DNA of 64,000 bases from Cladorhizidae sp. MBARI D1340-BT2 (Eukaryota; Porifera; Demospongiae; Poecilosclerida; Cladorhizidae). The notes below the pieces were generated by a model. The model searched no databases, was not told where the DNA came from, and worked only from the letters and a program-made list of their open reading frames with translations. Made by a program: the position numbers and the translations under genes. Positions 60,501-64,000 of this stretch are shown here, in pieces (position 1 is the stretch's first letter; each line of letters starts with the position of its first letter). The stretch lies in assembly GCA_028752905.1 (NCBI GenBank), contig JAQNBH010000010.1:12350993-12414992 (forward strand), given 5' to 3'.

Positions 60501-63134
60501 ACTTCCTGTTGTGCGCAGTTGCTCCATCTCCTCCCAGTCATACTTTATACACAAGAACCATAAAATCACTGTTGCTGTTAAATAGAAAGGCAACAAGACT
60601 GTGCCCATGTCGACCACAACAAGTTAGATGATCCTTTATTGTTTAAAATTGTGTACACCAGTCATATGATTTTAAAGGCAGTTGATGAGTGAAAATTGGA
60701 AGAAAGAGTCTGAGATTGGTACCCAATCCTATAAAAATATTGAAGTGGGTGGTGTGGGGCGAAGGAGGGGAAGACTGGGGGTTCGGCCCATAAAGCTAAC
60801 CATTATCCACATCCATGCTTAGCTCAACATTTCAGACTGCAACAGCAACATTCGGTGCAAAGTCCTAAATATTGCCACCCTAATTATTTATTCTTGATAC
60901 GAAATGTTTCTTCTCTGATTTGTGTCCCGTTATGTGTGTTCTGTGAAGTGTGTTTTGTGGTATATACTTTATGATGTGTGTTCTGTGAAGTGTGTTTTGT
61001 GGGGTGTGTACTCTGCGATGTGTGTTCTGTGAAGTAGGGTATGTACTCTATGATGTGTGTTCTGTGAAGTGTGTTTTGTGTGGTATGTACTCTAACATGT
61101 GTGTTCTGTGAAGTGTGTTTTGTGTGGTATGTACTCTATGATGTGTGTTCTGTGAAATGTGTTTTGTGTGGTATGTACTCTATCATGTGTGTTCTGTGAA
61201 GTGTGTTTTGTGGTATATACTTTATGATGTGTGTTCTGTGAAGTGTGTTTTGTGGGGTGTGTACTCTGTGATGTGTGTTCTGTGAAGTATGTTTTGTGGG
61301 GTATGTACTCTATGATATGTGTTCTGTGAAGTGTGTTTTGTGTGTTATGTACTCTATGATGTGTGTTTTATGAACTGTGTTTTGTGGGGTATGTACTCTA
61401 TGATGTGTGTTCTGTGAAGTGCGTTTTGTGTGATATATACTCTATGATGTGTGTTCTGTGAAGTATGTTTTGTGGTTTGTACTCTATGATGTGTGTTCTG
61501 TGAAATGTGTTTTGTGGAGTATGTACTCTATGATATGTGTCTGTGAAGTGTGTTTTGTGGAGTATGTACTCTATGATGTGTGTTCTGTGAAGTGTTTTGT
61601 GTGTTATGTACTCTATGATGTGTGTTTTATGAAGTGTGTTTTGTGTGGTATGTACTCTATGATGTGTGTTCTGTGAAGTGTGTTTTGTGGTATGTACTCT
61701 ATGATGTGTGTTCTATGAAGTGTGTTTTGTGTGGTATGTAGTCTATCATGTGTGTTCTGTGAAGTATGTTTTGTGTGGTGGTACTCTATCGTGTGTGTTC
61801 TGTGAAGTGTGTTTTGTGGTATGTACTTTATGATGTTTCTGTGAAGTGTGTTTTGTGGTATGTACTTTATGATGTTTCTGTGAAGTGTGTTTTGTGGGGT
61901 ATGTACTCTATGATGTGTGTTTGGTGGATGTGCGTTCTCTGATGTGTTCTGCAAATGAGTATTTTGAAATAGCTGTTCTGACCTTGTTTGTTTTAAGGCA
62001 TGTGTTACAATGAGTGGGTTAGTACTTGAACTCTATAGCTCTATCGTTGGAAACATCCTTTAGGTCTGATGAGTATATTGTTATAAGGATAAAAATATCA
62101 TTATTGAAATAAAGCCGAATAAAGCTATAACTGAGCTGCACTAAAACTATATAATTGTGTGATTAATCTGAGGGTGGTTTTAATTTGGTGTGGACTTTAA
62201 TTTGATGCGTTGGTAGAAAATTCAAGACCAAAAATACTCTTACAAAATACTATGTATGAAAATTGCATGTGGTCATGGGCAGTGCTTTGTCTACTTTTCC
62301 CTCTTGCTAGACTAATGGAATAGTACCCAATCTTCTGACAAATCAACTATATCCATGTAAGGATAGGTACATGTCATTAGTCTAGCAAGAGGGAAAGCAG
62401 ACGAAACAATGCCCATGACCACGTGCAATGACACCGACGACAATTCATAGAGATAATTGACTTATGACTTAAATATCCTTTCTCATAGGCAAATATTTAT
62501 AGAGACTATTCTAGGATATCTAGCTAGCTTAATAACTTCTCTATGGACTAGAGACAATTGACTTCTATTCTAGGATATCTAGCTAGCTTAATCACTTCTC
62601 TACGGACAAATATTTATAGAGACATCCAGCTAGCTTAATTGTGGGTTTGGATTATAATGAGTAAATCTTGCTGTATTCTCCCTCCTCTTCACTATACCTG
62701 CCTAGCTACTAAACAAATTAGCTGATTGTAGTCCATGCCATCTATGGGTGCAGCTAGCATATCTCAGGATCACTGGTAGCAGGATTGCCTATGATTTGAT
62801 TAGTTATTTAGAAGTTTAAAACAGCAACTTCGTTGTGGTTGGCAATTGGTGATATACAAATACCGCTACTTGTGCAAAACAGTATCAACTATGAAAACCA
62901 CAATCATAGCCATAAAGCTGGATCATGATAAAATTACTAGTGAGATCGCAACTACACCTTTGAAACAACACACACCATATTATTATATCTTACCATGAAT
63001 CATGAAGGGATGCAGAATGAAGATGCAGACCTGAGGACACAAAATATTAGGCATTGCTTTTCATAATCTCTTCTGCATCCATTAAATAGCTACTAACTCA
63101 CCACCCAGAACATCCAGCATGCTAGTCTGTCCAT
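30237..63134 (-). CDS. Two-FN3-domain type I membrane receptor, six exons, 414 aa
   Basis: Exons 63134-63102, 63030-62994, 59321-58992, 57037-56676, 56351-56215 and 30582-30237 join with matching phases 0, 1, 1, 0 and 2, a total of 1,245 nt with no stop. Order: signal peptide (about 1-23, MDRLACWMFWVVCIFILHPF), FN3 domain 1 (about 26-134), FN3 domain 2 (about 135-232, with GWGEVDCLHRN and ESYDFQVYSVNAE), an Asn/Thr/Ser-rich stalk with N-glycosylation sites, one transmembrane helix (about 272-297), the polybasic stop-transfer IRKRRRRK, and a cytoplasmic tail with Y342, Y353, Y377, Y399 and a Pro-rich SPLPLP. It is probably a cell-surface adhesion or signalling receptor; ligand unknown. The last intron is 25.6 kb and carries the giant satellite. 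Exons 1-5 are firm; the link to the last exon rests on phase and the basic run. Confidence 0.75.
30593..33093. repeat. Minisatellite, 21-bp unit, about 118 copies, with a 762-bp higher-order duplication
   Basis: The unit is GCTATGCATGGTTATAGAGT plus A. Marker variants (GGTTAGAGGGTAGC at 31145 and 31314; CTATGACTGTGGATGACTAT at 31577) recur exactly 762 bp later (31907, 32076, 32339). Because 21 is a multiple of 3, heptapeptide frames (MHSYSIT on minus, MHGYRVA on plus) stay open on both strands; they are not genes. Irregular units with ACTATAGTATAGGTA punctuate the array. Confidence 0.97.
33094..33276. other. Unique spacer between the 21-bp and 34-bp arrays
   Basis: About 180 bp of non-repeated sequence, the only break between the two large arrays. 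No feature recognised. Confidence 0.6.
33277..51615. repeat. Large satellite array, 34-bp unit, about 540 copies (18.3 kb)
   Basis: The unit is GATGTGTTCATAGAATACAT then GCACCTGCTCTGTA. Two main versions, GATGTG and GGTGTG, alternate irregularly in roughly equal numbers; ATGCAT replaces ATACAT in a minority, mostly in the left half. Few indels occur. Rare private variants (GAACCTGC at 36766/40294, ACATACACC at 37271/40799, ACGTGC at 37651/41179, GACACA at 38211/41727, AACACATG at 38551/42067) show a block of more than 2.5 kb duplicated with a 3,528-bp offset, later altered by 12-bp and about 408-bp losses. The 34-bp period prevents long open frames. Confidence 0.98.
51616..51872. other. Flank between satellite and possible tail exon; no feature recognised
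   Basis: Non-repetitive. GGAATCCTCCCACCAATC and GATGGGAGGATTGA (51678-51720) form a small inverted repeat. Confidence 0.4.
51873..52041 (-). CDS. Possible proximal alternative terminal exon of the FN3 receptor (tyrosine tail)
   Basis: The frame RATMEHAGESGVQLSVDAEM then ESDGGQAAIGSKAMNEPIYL, ISNTEYYWQGLTELT, stop at 51873. With an acceptor at ctttaag (52042-52043) it is phase 2, matching exon 5 (AG|A), and would give a 355-aa isoform ending in NEPIYL and TEYYW tyrosine motifs. The acceptor has a poor pyrimidine tract. Alternatively the ATG at 52031-52029 sits in a perfect GCCACCATGG context and could start a 52-aa peptide. The composition is like receptor tails, and it lies 4.2 kb from the transmembrane exon. 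Confidence 0.45.
52042..53110. other. Receptor intron 5, unique part; no gene recognised
   Basis: A CA microsatellite at 52422-52446. Short open frames at 52627-52394 (minus) and 52776-52973 (plus) are not recognised and lack convincing splice partners. Confidence 0.4.
53134..54248. repeat. CAA/CAATAA trinucleotide-rich array, about 1.1 kb
   Basis: Composed of AACAACAATAACAACAGCAA, GCAACACAACAAC and AATAAGAGCAATAC words with a loose higher-order pattern (the block with AATACAACAACCAATAAC recurs at about 53316, 53476, 53598, 53716 and 54017). Leu/Val/Cys-only minus frames are artefacts of this composition. Confidence 0.95.
54311..54360. repeat. GT microsatellite joined to a long poly-G tract
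   Basis: TGTGTTGTGTGTGTGTG followed by about 28 G. One of several G/C homopolymers in the window; the exact length is likely uncertain in the assembly. Confidence 0.85.
54361..54797. other. Receptor intron 5, no feature recognised
   Basis: Non-repetitive apart from a short G-rich stretch at 54475-54490. Confidence 0.4.
54798..54950. repeat. Short foldback element (imperfect inverted repeat)
   Basis: TAGCCTTCATCAGGAATAAT then TATGATTATTCCTGATGAAAGCTA form the hairpin tip; the outer arms are ACTCACTCGATGTTTTGGCT and AAATGTGAAGTGAGTCAA. A sibling arm is at 83-180, and a degenerate piece (CTAGCCATCATGTTCTAGCC) follows at 54998-55020. Confidence 0.65.
54951..55619. other. Receptor intron 5, no gene recognised
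   Basis: A plus open frame at 55240-55467 contains CNLTWSPDSAQLVTGS, which faintly resembles one WD40 blade, but there is no second blade and no splice context. I treat it as chance or a fossil. Confidence 0.3.
55620..55985. repeat. TGTA/TGTG microsatellite
   Basis: Runs of GTATGTATGTATGTGTGTGT with occasional GCATGCATG. Six frames stay open through it, all artefacts. Confidence 0.95.
56215..56351 (-). CDS. FN3 receptor exon 5 (transmembrane segment)
   Basis: 137 nt after ctctctcag. YPEELNRRLN leads into a helix of about 25 hydrophobic residues (AIVILTIMLAGLIITLVTVI...) and ends IRK plus AG in phase 2, donor gtgaag. The longer open frame in the same place on another frame is a shadow. Confidence 0.85.
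56676..57037 (-). CDS. FN3 receptor exon 4 (FN3 domain 2 and stalk)
   Basis: 362 nt, acctcacag to gtgagt. PVWPPSNLRV opens a canonical FN3 domain; VGWGEVDCLHRNSEVTGYHI and LIPGESYDFQVYSVNAED are diagnostic. The domain is followed by a Ser/Thr/Asn stalk with NDS and NNTS sites. Ends in phase 0. Confidence 0.92.
57038..58991. other. FN3 receptor intron 3
   Basis: 1,954 bp. Holds a degenerate repeat of ATTAGAGCAA-CTTTTT words at 58390-58580 and a copy of a dispersed segment (57535-57620) also present in intron 2 at 60585-60670. No exon recognised. Confidence 0.6.
58992..59321 (-). CDS. FN3 receptor exon 3 (FN3 domain 1)
   Basis: A 330-nt phase 1-1 exon, the usual exon shape of FN3 domains. It has SISLSWT (strand B Trp), YYEIVYMYM (strand C) and LNGLEEYSTYKLMHYI (the E-F region and Tyr corner). 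Cys residues (NCQ, QPCA, ALC) may form disulphides. N-glycosylation sites at NRS and NTS. Donor gtatga. Confidence 0.85.
59530..60272. repeat. Minisatellite, 15-bp unit, about 49 copies
   Basis: The unit is TGTGTTCTATGATGT or TGTGTTCAATGATGT. The CAATG variant is concentrated in the left third; the rest is almost uniform. Confidence 0.96.
60930..61945. repeat. Minisatellite, about 44-bp unit, about 23 copies
   Basis: The unit is TGTGTTCTGTGAAGTGTGTT then TTGTGTGGTATGTACTCTATGATG with length variation. Its TGTGTTCT(A/G)TGATGTG words link it to the 15-bp array 650 bp away, so the two may share an origin. Confidence 0.93.
62262..62430. repeat. Hairpin (MITE-like) element, arms of about 55 bp
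   Basis: ATTGCATGTGGTCATGGGCA...CCCTCTTGCTAGACTAATG is inverted at 62376-62430 (CATTAGTCTAGCAAGAGGG...GCCCATGACCACGTGCAAT) with few mismatches and a loop of about 55 bp. No coding capacity. Confidence 0.8.
62470..62640. repeat. Local direct repeats in receptor intron 2
   Basis: CTATTCTAGGATATCTAGCT followed by AGCTTAAT occurs at about 62507 and 62566, and CAAATATTTATAGAGAC at about 62491 and 62607. Confidence 0.75.
62994..63030 (-). CDS. FN3 receptor exon 2 (end of signal peptide)
   Basis: 37 nt between cctcag and gtaaga. Codes VCIFILHPFMIH plus the first base of Gly, completing the hydrophobic core. Phase 1 matches exon 3 (G|GT). Confidence 0.75.
63102..63134 (-). CDS. FN3 receptor exon 1 (start of signal peptide)
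   Basis: ATG in GCCAATGG, 11 codons (MDRLACWMFWV), donor gtgagt. An AG after a T-rich tract (ttttttacag) lies 14 bp upstream of the ATG, so a 5' UTR intron is possible. Confidence 0.75.
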
Positions 63135-63385
63135 TGGCTTTGAACTACTGTAAAAAAGTGACAGTCTTTCCTGTAAACAATACTGTAGAGTAGAGTTTAT
63201 ACTGTGCATTATTTGATGATGTCACGTGGGTATGTATAGTGGTCGAGTAGAATGAGTCCACCACGGTTACCTTATTAGCAAATGCGGAGTAACAAAAAAC
63301 AATCCTCAAGTTTTATAGGATATTTATAAAATATGATCTTGTGTGTGGGATTAAGTATAGCACACAAACTGACCTCAGCCATTGC
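63135..63385 (-). promoter_or_regulatory. Putative 5' UTR and promoter of the FN3 receptor gene
   Basis: Lies upstream of the receptor ATG. GATGTCACGTGGG at about 63217-63229 contains an E-box CACGTG. No clear TATA or initiator. The extent is a guess bounded by the CA repeat. Confidence 0.3.
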
Positions 63386-63668
63386 CTGCTACATACACAC
63401 ACATACATAGACACACGCATGCGCACACACACTACACACACACACATCCACACACACTACACACACACACATCACACACATTATACAGACACACCACACA
63501 CAAACACACACACAAGCACACACACAACACACAGACAAACAAACAAACACACTACACACACATCTACACACACACACCATACACATACCCCACACAAACA
63601 CACACACACACACACACACAAACTATGCACACATACACACAAACTAACACACACACACACACAAACGG
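63386..63668. repeat. CA-rich microsatellite
   Basis: About 280 bp of ACACACACA interrupted by TACA, CCACA and AACA words. His/Thr and Val/Cys frames across it are artefacts. Confidence 0.95.
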
Positions 63669-64000
63669 TACACATGAGCATATAATGTATTTTTGAATAG
63701 ATGATGGCCTGACTAATCACACTACATCTGGTGGCCAGCTCCTTTCAGTGAATTTTATAGAAATAATATATTTTCTGCTAAACTGATATCTATGAAGTCC
63801 CCAATACCAATTTCAACCCATTTCAATGCCTTTATATAGCAGATAGCTGGTCTGCTCTTGAGAGCAACATGAGCAGCCACAATAAGTTAATACTCACGCT
63901 CCAAACATGGAGTGAAGCAAATGAGATATATAACTAACCTGATTCTATGTAAGATCAATCCAGGTTCTTCTGTGCTTGTGTGAGAGTGCATGTGTGTAAG
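63669..64000. other. Right edge, no feature recognised
   Basis: Unique AT-rich sequence; no exon, repeat array or RNA gene recognised. Confidence 0.4.

Larger units (their letters stand above)
59322..62993. other. FN3 receptor intron 2
   Basis: 3,672 bp bounded by gtaaga at 62993 and acatag at 59322. It contains two GT-rich minisatellites and a hairpin element; the 60290-60900 and 61960-62260 parts are unique sequence with no exon recognised. Confidence 0.65.

Overview
This is metazoan nuclear DNA, most likely from a demosponge. The evidence is intron-rich genes with GT-AG junctions, a fibronectin-III receptor with the W-x2-VDC-x-HRN signature that I associate with sponge FN3 proteins, a nuclear copy of mitochondrial cox3/cox1 in which TGA must be read as Trp, THAP/ISL2EU and pogo/Tigger transposons, and very heavy minisatellite content. 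There are no bacterial features. Most open frames in the window are by-products of tandem repeats whose period is a multiple of 3, or of low-complexity DNA.

Left part (1-16.3 kb): a head-to-head gene pair. On the minus strand are the first three coding exons of an NADP-dependent isocitrate dehydrogenase with a mitochondrial leader (2549 to 871, continuing off the left edge). On the plus strand is a complete three-exon eIF4E-binding protein (2776-2923, 14539-14739, 16266-16312; 131 aa). The start codons are 226 bp apart, so 2550-2775 is probably a shared bidirectional promoter. The 11.6-kb first intron of 4E-BP is largely a chain of different minisatellites.

Middle (16.3-30.2 kb): a graveyard of mobile elements. 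It holds a foldback element (16856-17302), two remnants resembling the 3' end of a non-LTR retrotransposon, and a pogo/Tigger transposon with TIRs and a TA duplication (19944-23055) nested in a second copy of the foldback family (19505-23236). It also holds a decayed THAP-DDE ISL2EU-like transposase with a PHD fragment on the opposite strand (24540-26336), AT-rich minisatellites, and a cox3/cox1 NUMT (28941-29531).

Right part (30.2-63.2 kb): one minus-strand gene reconstructs from six exons with matching phases: signal peptide (63134-63102, 63030-62994), FN3 domain (59321-58992), FN3 domain (57037-56676), transmembrane segment (56351-56215) and a tyrosine-bearing cytoplasmic tail (30582-30237), 414 aa in all. 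The last intron is 25.6 kb and carries an 18.3-kb array of about 540 copies of a 34-bp unit, a 2.5-kb 21-bp array, a 1.1-kb CAA-type array and a TGTA microsatellite. A second possible terminal exon with another tyrosine-containing tail lies just before the satellite (52041-51873). The rest of the right part is intron minisatellite or promoter-proximal sequence without other recognisable genes.

No rRNA, tRNA or CRISPR array was recognised.
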